Positions 1 to 10,121 of a stretch of 64,000 bases of DNA are shown here, in pieces. The notes under the pieces were generated by a model. The model did not search any database. It worked only from the letters and a program-made list of their open reading frames with translations, and was not told where the DNA came from. The first letter of the stretch is position 1; every line of letters starts with the position of its first letter. Made by a program: the position numbers and the translations under genes. Origin of the DNA: Desmodesmus armatus. Its lineage: Eukaryota; Chlorophyta; Chlorophyceae; Sphaeropleales; Scenedesmaceae. The stretch covers positions 56,909 to 120,908 of the forward strand of contig VIIQ02000617.1 of NCBI GenBank assembly GCA_007449985.2, read 5' to 3'.

Positions 1-2003
1 CCCCCAGCCCCTTCAGTGAGGTGCAGCTGTCAAGTGGCTGGGTGATGCCCACCGTGGGCTTTGGCACCGCAGGGCTGGGTGTGGGCACTGCGCAGGCTGT
101 GGAGTATGCAGCAGCGGCTGGGTACCGCATGTTTGACTCGGCTGAGGTGAGTTGCTGGTGGGTCGATTGGGGGGTTGGCAGCAATGTGGGAGGGTTGCTG
201 GCCGCAACCGGCAAGGCAAGAAGGCAAGACAGTTGTATGCCTCTTGGCAGCATGCGTGTGGGCTGTTTAGGCAGCTGTTGTGTCGGGCCAGCACCCTTCC
301 CTAACCTTGCAAAGGAAGTCATGTATGTTCTCGGCGGGGTCGTCTCCTTTTCTGGGTGTTGCCTTGCCCTTCCCACATCCTATTGTAGTGGTTCTGCTTC
401 CACACCCTACTGTAGTGGTTCTGCTGTGTTGTGCTGTGCCTGTGCCCACTCGCCCTGCCTACCCTCCTTGCCATGCTCTGCTCCTGCAGTCCAAGGACTG
501 GTCTGATTTTTGCCGCGCTCTCAGCCTCATCCCAAGCTCTGTGCCCACATGACCTGCCCATGCTCTTTGCCATGCTCTGTGCCCACAGTCCAAGGACTGG
601 TACGATGAGGTCTCAGTTGGCAAGGGCCTGGCCGCCTCAAAGGTACCTCGAGAGCAGCTGTTCCTCACCAGCAAGATCCACCCCCGGGACCTGGGCTATA
701 ACCAGACCCTGGCAGCCTTTGATCGGGTGCTGGGACACCTCCAGACCACCTACCTGGACCTACTGCTGCTGCACTATCCGGCCTGCTTTCCGGGTGCCAA
801 CTGTGTCCCCACAGTGGTGCATTCCTGGCAGAAGAGCTGGGGGGCGTTGGAGCACCTGGTCAGGCAGGGCAAAGTCAGGAGTATAGGTGAGGTGGAGGAG
901 GAGGTGTTTGAAAAGCAGGACAGGTGTTGCACCTGGTCCATGATTCCTGCAGTGCTGACGTGGCTGACAGACTTTGTGGCAGTGTCAATTGACAGCTGAC
1001 CATCCCTGACCTCTGAGTGTGTTTGGCTGAGTTTGTGTGCATCGTGAGCTGGAAGCAGTTGAGTGTGAGACAGGCCAGCACATCCCCGCAGTGGTGTACA
1101 TGTTGTCTGCACCTGCCTGCACGACCCTGCCCCCTGCCCCAACAGGAGTCAGCAACTTCGGACTGCCTGAGCTGCAGCAGCTGCTGTCTCTGGCGAAGAT
1201 CCCGCCGGCAGTGGTAGAGAGCCGGTCTGACCCGTTTGCCATCAACCACCACGTTGTCCAGTGGTGCCTGCAGCACAACGTGACCTTCATCGCCTACAGC
1301 TCACTAGGCACGCAGTGGGTCAACACACCAGTGTCGGTCAACCCAGTGTTCAACAGCAGCATGTTGCAGGTGAGGCTAGGCAAGGCTAGGTGAGGTTAGG
1401 CTGGATGAGGCTATGGCAAGTAGGTCCAAAAACGGCAAGTAGGTTCAACAGCAGGCTACCTAGGCCGCACCAGGGGTGTGAGGGTGCGGGGGTATGAAGG
1501 TGTGAAGAAGCAGAGCAGCCACAGGGGTGTGATGGTGTGAAGAAGCACAGAAGCTACTCCACACCCCACACCCATTGGCAGGGGTGTGAGGGTGTGAAGA
1601 AGCAGAGCAGCCACAGGGTGCTGGGCGGCTGAGACGTGCATTGATGAAAGGACGTCAGGCTGGCGCAAGTGTCACCATCTCTTTCAACATCCACAAGACC
1701 TCCTGAACAAATTGACATGTCAGAGCATTGCTGCATGTCACAGTGCTGCCCGGGGCTGTCTGTGGTGTTGTCATGCGTGTGCAGGCCATTGCTGCGCGGC
1801 ATCCTGGCAAGAATGTGGGGCATGTGGTGCTGCGCTGGGCACTGCAGCTGGGCCAGGTGGTCATTCCGCGCAGCGCCAACCTGGACCACATACCCCAGAA
1901 CCTGCAGCTGTTTGACTTCAGCCTGAATGATGCAGAGATGCAGGCCATCAATGCACTGGACGGCACCTGGAAGACCGGGGGGCTGCCCCTCCCTGTGGCC
2001 TAG
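1..2003 (+). CDS. Aldo/keto reductase, 5' end outside the window, 4 exons visible
   Basis: Predicted NADPH-dependent oxidoreductase of the aldo/keto reductase superfamily, a TIM-barrel enzyme reducing carbonyls. Visible exons are <3-146, 589-886, 1146-1369 and 1785-2003, joining in phases 0, 1 and 0 with GT-AG borders and giving about 290 residues. The family tetrad is visible: Asp in FDSAE, Tyr in DWYDE, Lys in LTSKIH and His in LLLLHYP. Later come the substrate/cofactor segments GVSNFG, RSDPFAINH and the cofactor-loop-like VIPRSANLDHI. The reading frame is open to the left edge, where a CCCCCAG could be an acceptor, so the true start is not seen. A TGTAA at 2378 fits the poly(A) signal. The intron before exon 2 carries a duplicated acceptor and the third intron a short tandem repeat. 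Family is certain; substrate is unknown. Confidence 0.88.
1473..1620. repeat. Short tandem repeat in aldo/keto reductase intron
   Basis: Three imperfect copies of a GGGGTGTGAGGGTGTGAAGA / AGCAGAGCAGCCACAG unit lie within the intron at 1370-1784. Nothing coding is seen. Confidence 0.7.
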
Positions 2004-2833
2004 CGGAGCAGAGTGCAGGCTGATAGTGACAGTGGAATGGGCAGCAGAACCTGGACGCAGCCAGGTCAGCACGCAGGCGCTGCTTACAAGCAAGACCCAG
2101 CAAAGCATGCAAGTGCTGCGGCTGCTTGTATTGGGGGTGAATGATTAATGTTGGTGCCTTTGGGAGTGAAATGCAATAGCTTGGGCCCTGTGTTGTGCTG
2201 TCACTGCCTGTTGGCAGTTCAAGTTGGAGGTGATGTGTTGCTGATGCTGCCACAGCCAAGTTGGCGATTGTGGGAGGCAGGGGGGGGGGGCACTCAATGG
2301 ACAGTGACTGTCAAGTTGCATGGGGTCCCTTGCATGTTCAGCTACAATGGCTGAGTGTGATATCAAACATCTGCATTTGTAATTTTCAGTAGGCACAGAT
2401 TGCCTGCCACCCTTGTTGATGCGGCTGGTGCAACTCTGTCTGCGCTGATCACAACCGGTAAATGGAACCATGGTTCCAGTTTACTGCCAGGTCATCTTCC
2501 AGACATGCTACCTCCATCGGTTTACAACTGAATCCGCCCACACCAGGTGTACACTTGCTCAGCAATGCTCTGCCTGTGCATTCGGGTTTCTGTCAAATTT
2601 GTCATGGGGAGTGTTTGACTTGATCTCAGCTCACCCTGCCCGAGTAGACAAGAGCCAGCAACCTTTCAGCGACACGATACGAAGAAACCAAAATCATGAG
2701 CAACCCGTTTTCAACAACGCACTGCTGTGCACCCTGTCTGAGTGGCTGCAACTGAAACTGACCTGGCACCCAAGTGCTTTAGCCATTCCACGGATGGTGT
2801 TGCTCCTTGTACCGTTAATCTGTCGCTCTGACT
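2004..2833. other. Intergenic, 3' UTR and promoter
   Basis: This interval holds the reductase 3' UTR and the upstream region of the glycosyltransferase. It has a G10 run near 2281. No convincing coding exon was seen on either strand. Confidence 0.6.
2378..2382 (+). terminator. Candidate poly(A) signal TGTAA for the aldo/keto reductase
   Basis: TGTAA lies 375 bp after the stop codon. This pentamer is the usual poly(A) signal in volvocine algae. It is short and can occur by chance. Confidence 0.4.
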
Positions 2834-5611
2834 ATGTCAAACACAGCATCGCTCGTTCGGTTGCTGTGCTTGCTGCTGCTGTTGGGGGTGGCTTGTTGCC
2901 TGGACGGGCAGTTGGGCAAGTCAGCATTGGTGACAGACTTAGAAATGGGTATACGCAGATACGAGGCAGTGGTGCATGATGGTGCCCAGGCAGCAGCAGT
3001 CAAGCTCTGGCTGCGCTTTCTGTGCACAGACGGCAGTGCATCGCCAGGCGACAGCAGACAGCAGCTTCATGGGTTTATGGCAGTGCTTCCATTGAGCAAT
3101 GAGGGTCCCAAATGGTCACCCAACGCCCCTCACTTGGATTCCTTGAAGCTTCGCCACAAACTGAACATGACAGTCAGCAGCAGGTAAGCCTTGAGGTCTC
3201 TGTCCATCAGCACAGGCATGTCGTCCTGGCAGCAGTCACACTGTCACTGCAGTGGTGCATCTTACAGCTGTAGACAGGATGACAACACCACACTATAAAT
3301 CAGGCCATCTGTTTCCTAAATATTCTGGTGAGGTACTAGCACGCACAGACATGTTCACGCATCAGTCTCAACGTTTGATCAGTGCCTCAACTGCACTGCC
3401 CAAATAGTCTGCCTGTCCTGCCTCTGCCTGTATCCTGCAGCACTGGCAGCACCAACTTTGTTGAGCTGGGCGCCTCAAACTTGGGCCTCATTCGCATAGC
3501 AGCAAACCTGTCAGGTTCTGGCCCCTTCGACCTTGCAATAGGTGGATCCGCTGCAGTCATCAGCCTGCCTCGGTCCACATGCCCCCAGCAGGAGCTGCCA
3601 GGAACACCAAAGCTTGCAGGAAGCTGGAACGTGCTGACCACCACCAGCATGTCAAGCCTCACAGCAGACAGGCTGGCATTTCTTGTGCTGCAGCACACAC
3701 AGTACCACAGGTAACAAGTGACAGGACGTTGATTGCCTGCACCCACACCAATGCAGAACCACTGGGTTTCAGGAGGGGTGTGCATGTCTAGCATCATAGA
3801 AACTCCACACATGCCCACTGTGCCCTTCCAACCCAGTCAAGAGTAATAGCCAGTTCTGAGCTAGCCATTTGCGCCGCTCATGTGGCAACAGGGGGGGGGG
3901 CAGGCAGCTTGCAGGCCATGCGGTTGATGTAAGCGTCGAGGGCAGCAGGCCAGCAGCAGAAAAGCAGCAACAGTCATGTATGCAGTGTTTTTCTGGTGCT
4001 TCCACAAACACACTAACACCAGCTGTCCCATATAATAGCCTCTACAGACCTGCTAACAACCGCCACAAAGTACCGCTGCCTCTATTGAGCACAGTGTCTG
4101 GTGTCCTGCTGCAGGATGCTGGGCTTTGACGGCACCATCCTGCGCAGCAACATACACGAAAGCTTTGATCTGCTGAACATCTCTGCAATCAGAGAGGCAG
4201 TGGAGTCAAAAGAGCTTATCATCTGGCCATGGGTATGTTCAGGACTGGGTTTAGGCCACAAGCTGGGCTTCAATGCTTGGAATGCAGTTGATGCCTCCAG
4301 CAACTTGCATAGCAACCGCTGTTCGAACGGTTTGACTTAGTAGTGCAGCAGTGCCCAGCATTGGGTAATGCCCATGTTGTTCTTGCGCCCCCCCCCCCCC
4401 CACCCCACCCCCCACAAACCTACAAACACATGTGCGTATGCTAGCTACACATGTACTCCCTGTGCCTTACACACGTACACATCCTCTCCTGCCTGCCGTG
4501 CCTCGCTCACTCACTTGCTCACAGACTCAAATCGCCCCTCCTTGCCCTCCAACATGCTGCAGGAGTACGAGCACGTTGCTGGGTGGTCCACACACTTCTG
4601 GCAGCGCCCCAAGCACCAACTGACGCTGCTGGGAAGCTATGGCCGCAACACCTCCCTAGCATTCATCGACCTTGATGAGTTCATGGTCCTGCAGCATGGC
4701 CACAGCATACAGGTGATGAATGAGCTCATGGTCTTGCAGCATGCAAGTGATGCATGAGTTTATGGTCTTGCAGCATGGGAACAGCATACAGGTGACGCTT
4801 CTAATGATGATGCCAAACTTGGGTTGATGTCATGCCTGGCCGGTCTTTCACGTGCCAACAAATTGGGTTAAGTGCATCAAGATGGTGGACAGGCCACTGT
4901 GGCAATGTGTGTGGCAGGTGGCAGCCCCATGAGCGCATGCACACATCAATTGTTGAGCAACATATGTCCCGTACTGCTGTCTTTTTGCAGGATGCGCAGT
5001 GTGGTGGGCGGCCGCTGTTGGATCCTGACCCTGGCGGCCCGCGTGCCTCCTTTGTGTTTCCAAGGTATCAAGCTAAATCCTGCCCACATGACCCTGGAGA
5101 CCTACCCTGCTGGCAGCAGGGCCAGTCGGCAACCAGCACAGAGGACAAGACGGTGTACCATTCCCTGTGCCCGATGTCGCCGCTGCACGGCAAGCTGCTT
5201 CTGCGAGCAGATATGGTGGACTCTGTGACCGTTCACTTCACTGTCAGTGGCAATGGTGTGACGAAACACCACAACCACCACGTCAACATGACATGTGCTT
5301 ACTTACTGCACTTTTACTCGCTTGTTGAGGGGCGGCGGCCAGGTATTACAAGCGCCCTGGCCAAGCTGCCTCCCGTCCTGTGGCGGACGCCAGGCAATGG
5401 CCAGCATGGCGTTTACTGGCCGCAGGGCCTTTCCAAGCTGACTCATGAAGCCTGCAAGTCACCGCAGGCGCAGAAGGATGCCTTGAAGAGGTACGAGGCA
5501 TCCTGTGGAAATTCCAGCTGCACAGCCAGAGCGGTTCAGGGGCCACCGGCCCCACCAGGGGGTGATGGGCCGGGTGTGGGTTACCCCCAGGAACAACCGG
5601 GCTGGCCATGA
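2834..5611 (+). CDS. Secreted or Golgi glycosyltransferase, GT92 (DUF23)-like, 5 exons
   Basis: Exons are 2834-3183, 3441-3710, 4115-4232, 4563-4712 and 4991-5611, in matching phases 2, 2, 0 and 0, giving 502 residues. The N-terminus is a signal peptide or anchor (LLCLLLLLGVACCLDG, about residues 9-24). The core resembles family GT92: LVLQHTQYHRMLGFDGTIL, then IIWPWEYEHV, then AFIDLDEFM (DxD-type motif, Asp282/Asp284), then HGKLLLRADMVDSVTVHF and AYLLHFYSL. In this family these mark the nucleotide-sugar and metal site of a galactosyltransferase-like enzyme. NxS/T sites are present (NMT, NTS, NSS). A TGTAA at 5983 fits the 3' end. The exon-4 donor is duplicated 79 bp downstream. The family call rests on motif order; the sugar and acceptor are unknown. 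Confidence 0.65.
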
Positions 5612-7632
5612 AGGGGTGTGCGCTCAACTCTTCGTCAGGGCTGTGGCCGAGACCCTGCAGGTGCCATGGACTCTTTGGATTTGTTATTTGGCAGTTGTCA
5701 GTGGGACAGGTGCCCCTGGCTCTGCTTGTGCGCCTGCTGTGCATATTGGCAGCCCAAGTGCAGTCCGTGATTGCTGACGGATGCCAGCGCCAACGTTTTG
5801 GGCGCATGTAGGCGCATGTACAGAGTAGCTTTCCAGGCTTCAAGACTGGATGTTCTGGTTGTTATCAAAACGCGCGCAGGCACGGCCGCCCTGTCCACTG
5901 TGCAGACATGCTCAGCATGTGCAAGCAAGGGTGTTCAAACTGCGGCTGTTGGGTTGTTTCTCACACCTGTGACTGGATGGTGTGTAAAAGAGCATGTGCA
6001 TGTCATGGCGTTTGCTAGCTAGTTAGCTTATAAGCTCTCATCTGTCTTAGCCAACTGGACCTGCAGGCTGAAAACTGCCTGATTGAGTGCCAATCACTAT
6101 TGCCTGCAGCAGCTGAGCAACCTTCCTTTGTGCTTGGATGCCATGTTCTGGTTGGGTTACTGAGGTTCGCTGGCAGTTTGCGGCTGGTTGTGCAGCATGC
6201 TCATCTCCTGTCAATGATGGTACGTCTGTGTGTAACGGCACTTTGCTCAATGTAGCCGACATGCAGGACAGTGTGCAGTCACTGCATGCCATGTTGACCC
6301 ACAGTCACTGGTGAAGTGTGCATGATCATGTGTGTGCCGATGCATGCAGTCATTTCTTTTTTCTGGCAGTCATATCCACAGCTACCTATCCCCAGCAATC
6401 CTCAACATTACTGTTCAACTCACATTGAACATTGTTCAACTCACATTGTTCATTGTTCAACTCACAAGACATGTGTCACTAGTGTCAGCACGCGCACAAG
6501 GTACTCTGTGCCCTCAAAGGCTGTTACAAGCTTGATTGCAATCCACACCAGCTGTAGATCAACAGGCTGGCGTTATTTGATGACTTTTGTATCCAATAAC
6601 AATGGGCAGGACCACGCAACCAGAATTATCTCCACAATCACTGAACTGAGAGTTTGGCATCCTGTTTTGAGAGGCAGCCATAGCTCTACTTCTGCAGGGA
6701 CATCTGCCGCAATGCCAAGACACTGGCCGGCCTTACTGGTGCAGCTACAGAAACAAACTGTTTGGTTGGTATGACCCACCACCGCATTCTGCAGTACTCA
6801 CCAGGAAGCGGTGTCTGGCTGCCTCTGGACACTGTTACAGGGCCACTGATTTGAAACCTCTGGCCACCCGGTGGCAAAGGCTGCAAAGGCTTTGCAGTGC
6901 CCAAGCCTACAAGCCAGTCGCTTGACCAAGGCACGAGAAATGATGATAAAGTACTAGTCCAAGGGCTCCTGCACTTTGCACTGCAAAGTGTGGCACACCA
7001 ACACAACTGAAAGGCACCTGTCACAGGACACCAACGGTCGTTCCTGGCCTTGGCAGCGCAAATAAGAGCCTCATTGCAGGACCACAAGAAGCACAAGAGT
7101 TGATTCAAGGTACCACAGTCGTGGCACAGTGCAGTCCTCACATCTGGCCATGTACAGAACTTCATCAGCTCACCCAGCAAACTCCTGAAACCAGCAAGCT
7201 ACCGCTTGACAAAGCGGTTGCAGGCACAATCACTAGACACAAGCAAGGACCTGGTGACTGTTGCACCACCACCCAGTTGACAGCATGACGTTCAAGGAAG
7301 CCATGCCAACTGGCCAGTTTGGTTGGCCTTCGGTACACATAACAATCAAGAAGGTGGCAGCTGACATGTTCTGAAGCGCCACCCCCAACAGCCAGGCGCA
7401 AAACTGATCAAAAGTCTGGCTCAGCCATCAAATGGAGGGTGCGATTGGGCTGAGTTCCACGCATGCGCATGCGCATGCACCCTGTCCACACTGCCAGGCT
7501 TTCGTCTGGCGCTGTCAGCACCCCTATGGAGGGTCCACTACAGTGAAGTGCATTGAAGCCAAGCAGACAGTGGTGGCTCGCTGAACATGCCCAACTCGGG
7601 CTCGGCTTGCCAACCGCCCTGCCGGGGGATCA
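5612..7632. other. Intergenic region, about 2 kb
   Basis: After the glycosyltransferase 3' UTR there is a short direct repeat near 6408-6470 built on TTCAACTCACATTG, and an alternating GCATGC tract at 7461-7477. No exon series with consistent phase or family similarity was found on either strand. Confidence 0.5.
5983..5987 (+). terminator. Candidate poly(A) signal TGTAA for the glycosyltransferase
   Basis: TGTAA lies 372 bp after the stop codon, a spacing like that of other plus-strand genes in the window. Confidence 0.4.
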
Positions 7633-9009
7633 TCATCCACTAGCCACTGCTGTCCCCCTGCTGAGAACCTTTGCCAGCTTGCGCAGGCGCTTGCTGCTGC
7701 GCCGCATCAGCTGCTTGAACCCCCTTCCCGCCCTGCTGATATCAGTAGCAGCTGTTTCCTGTTCTTCAACCTCTTGGCGCGAACCCGGCTCGCATCCTGA
7801 GCCAACACCCTGCGCTGCAAGTGCAGGCATTTCCTGCCCGCCGTTTCCTCGCTCGTCCTCTGCCTGCTGCTCTCCGTTACGCTGTGAAATCAGCTTGGCT
7901 TCAGCCATGCAGGCATGTTGCTGTGCCCGCTGCGACAGCCTGTTGTCAACCGCAGTGCTTGCAGGCTCATCAGTTTCAGGGATAGAAGTCAGCTCTCCTG
8001 CTGGGGCCCTGAACATGTGGCTTCCTGCTACTGCAGGTTGAGCAACCTGGCTCTCAGGTGCACCACATGGAGGTGGGCTGCTGCTGGACAGCGCATGCCA
8101 TTGGTTGTTGCCATGGGCACGTTGTTCCTGCTGCTGTGTTGCCATCTGCCGCTCCCACTGCTGCATTCCCTGCTGCTGCTCCATCAGCTCACACTCGATC
8201 TGCTGCTGAAGCCTGACCATCTGCTCTTTGGCTGCCTTGTACTTGAGTTCGAGTGGGCGCTGCAGTTGCTGACTCCTGCCGCGCCATGCTGCTTGCATCT
8301 GGCCCTGCTGCTGAAACTGGCCATTCCATCTACTGTGGCTGCTGGGTACCCACTGATGGCCCTGGTGCTTTTCTGGCCACTCTGAGTCAGGCTGCTGCTC
8401 ACCAACAGGCATGCGGTGCACACTGTGGCCTTGGCCAGCATGGCGCCGAGAAGCTACAGCAGGTGCAACAGCCAGGGCCCTGGGGCTGGGTGGGGTGATA
8501 AGCAGCCTGTGGTGAGCCGGTGGTAACGGCATCCTGCTGCTGCGGTGCACTTGGTGCTCTTTGCAGGCAATGCTGTGCTTGAAAGTTGAGCCCCCACTGC
8601 TGCTGTGCCCATGCCCAAAATCGCTGCCGTGCGACGACCATGTCGTGACCCTGCAGCTGCCGCTGCCTGGCTGAGCAGCTGCATGTGCAGCCTCAGTGGG
8701 GGCAACGCCACCTTCATTCCCTTTCTGTTCCCTGCCCGGCAGCTGTGCTGAGGGGTAGAGCTGCTTGTTGGCAAGACTTCTTTGCTGCTGCTGCCTCCTG
8801 TGCCGGCTGACAAGGACAGCATGACTCACGCTGTGCTTGAATACTGTGCTGGGATGAGGGTGGCAGCATCCGTCGGTGTCACCTGCGTACACCTGCACAT
8901 GCACTGCCAGTGCTGCTGTTGCCTTGGAAGGGCTGGGCGCCTGCAGCATGAATCGACACAGTTGAAGCTCAACTGATTCACTTGAATGCCGAAAGGGCCA
9001 ATGCAGCAT
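7633..9009 (-). CDS. Hypothetical Gln-rich coiled-coil protein, possibly one exon of a larger gene
   Basis: A 458-codon open frame starts at the ATG ending at 9009; the frame stays open to 9093 with no earlier ATG. No family is recognised. It is rich in Gln, Ser, His and Ala. A central segment (ELKYKAAKEQMVRLQQQ and on) has the heptad look of a coiled coil, and the C-terminus is strongly basic (FKQLMRRSSKRLRKLAKVL), which could bind nucleic acid or membrane. An open frame this long is unusual in the surrounding stop-rich DNA, the main reason to list it. The CAG/CTG richness could also be keeping stops away by chance. An upstream exon is possible. No function is proposed. Confidence 0.45.
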   Translation of the reverse strand: MLHWPFRHSSESVELQLCRFMLQAPSPSKATAALAVHVQVYAGDTDGCCHPHPSTVFKHSVSHAVLVSRHRRQQQQRSLANKQLYPSAQLPGREQKGNEGGVAPTEAAHAAAQPGSGSCRVTTWSSHGSDFGHGHSSSGGSTFKHSIACKEHQVHRSSRMPLPPAHHRLLITPPSPRALAVAPAVASRRHAGQGHSVHRMPVGEQQPDSEWPEKHQGHQWVPSSHSRWNGQFQQQGQMQAAWRGRSQQLQRPLELKYKAAKEQMVRLQQQIECELMEQQQGMQQWERQMATQQQEQRAHGNNQWHALSSSSPPPCGAPESQVAQPAVAGSHMFRAPAGELTSIPETDEPASTAVDNRLSQRAQQHACMAEAKLISQRNGEQQAEDERGNGGQEMPALAAQGVGSGCEPGSRQEVEEQETAATDISRAGRGFKQLMRRSSKRLRKLAKVLSRGTAVASG

Positions 9010-10121
9010 TGTCGTGTACTTCTGCAAAGATGAGCTACACTGCAACAACTTGTTCTGGCCACCTGCTGTTGCCAAAGGCCGAGTGAGAGACAACTGACCT
9101 TCTGCTGCTGACCAGCACTGCTATGCTGAAAAAGCTGGGCAGTTGCCATGCTCTGTTCGGAGTGCCGAGAATTCGTTCTCTGGGAGCTCCATGCGCATTG
9201 CGCGGGAGGCATTTCGGCGGGCTGGAGTAAGTGCCTGGCACACGACAGTAATTTGTGCTGCGATATAGATATTCGCATTCATTTCAACTCAATTGTTCTT
9301 GTCTCAAAGAGGGCGCTGTCAACCACTTGGCATAATGTGTCGGCAGTACAACCGTGGTCGAGCCATGACAACCAGACCCTGCCAGGCTGGAGATGACCGA
9401 AGACAGGTGGCACACCAGCTTGCAAGCTCAACGAGACAAACACCAACTACCAGCCAGAACAGACAAGTGCCTTCGACAAGATGGCTATCCTAGCCCAGTT
9501 GGCCAACAAGAGGCTGGCCTGCATAGCAGCACTGGCCATCACTGCCTGTTACAACAGATGCTCGCTCAGTCAACCAGAAGGTGCCAGCCAAATGTACAAG
9601 CGTCCACAGAATTGCATCATCAAACACACACCACACCTGCTCCTGCTGCTCACACCCAACTGGGCTGACCTCAAGCTCACTCCACACGCACTGTTGGGGC
9701 AAAGACACAAGGGCAAGTCCCTTACATGTCCTCATCCTCCTCCTCCTCGATAGCACCTGCAGCAGAGCAGATGACAACTGACTCAGTCCACTGTCACATG
9801 AAGGGTGTGTACCCACAGCTGGAAAGCTCATAGGATTCAGCTATAAGCTTCTTCTACCCCTGTTTGGTGGGTGCGACTGTGACGCTGCACAGAAGAGGAT
9901 GCAGATTTGCCTCCTGACAGTACTTGCTATGAAATCAAAGCATATGATTGCTACGGTTGTCACAAGGTGCAAGGATATCGTTCTGTTGTAATTTTTTTAA
10001 TGATGGGAAGGGATCGTTCTGTTGTAATGCAGACATCGTGGCGCTCAATGCACAGAACATGTCGACTTGCACTGCCGCCCCCCCCCCCCTGCCTGCAACC
10101 GGATATGACAGCCCAGAAGGT
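9010..10121. other. Intergenic and RPN3 3' region
   Basis: No coding exon could be supported. A direct repeat of ATCGTTCTGTTGTAAT occurs at about 9978 and 10014. TTACA at 9722 (TGTAA on the minus strand) is a possible poly(A) signal for RPN3. Confidence 0.45.
9722..9726 (-). terminator. Candidate poly(A) signal for RPN3
   Basis: TGTAA on the minus strand, about 400 bp past the predicted RPN3 stop codon. Confidence 0.3.

Noticed and set aside
490..552. Alternative reductase exon from the first acceptor
   Set aside because: It lacks the catalytic Tyr segment and runs into a stop; the second acceptor restores the family sequence.
7461..7477. Alternating GCATGC palindrome
   Set aside because: Short purine-pyrimidine repeat; no sign of function.
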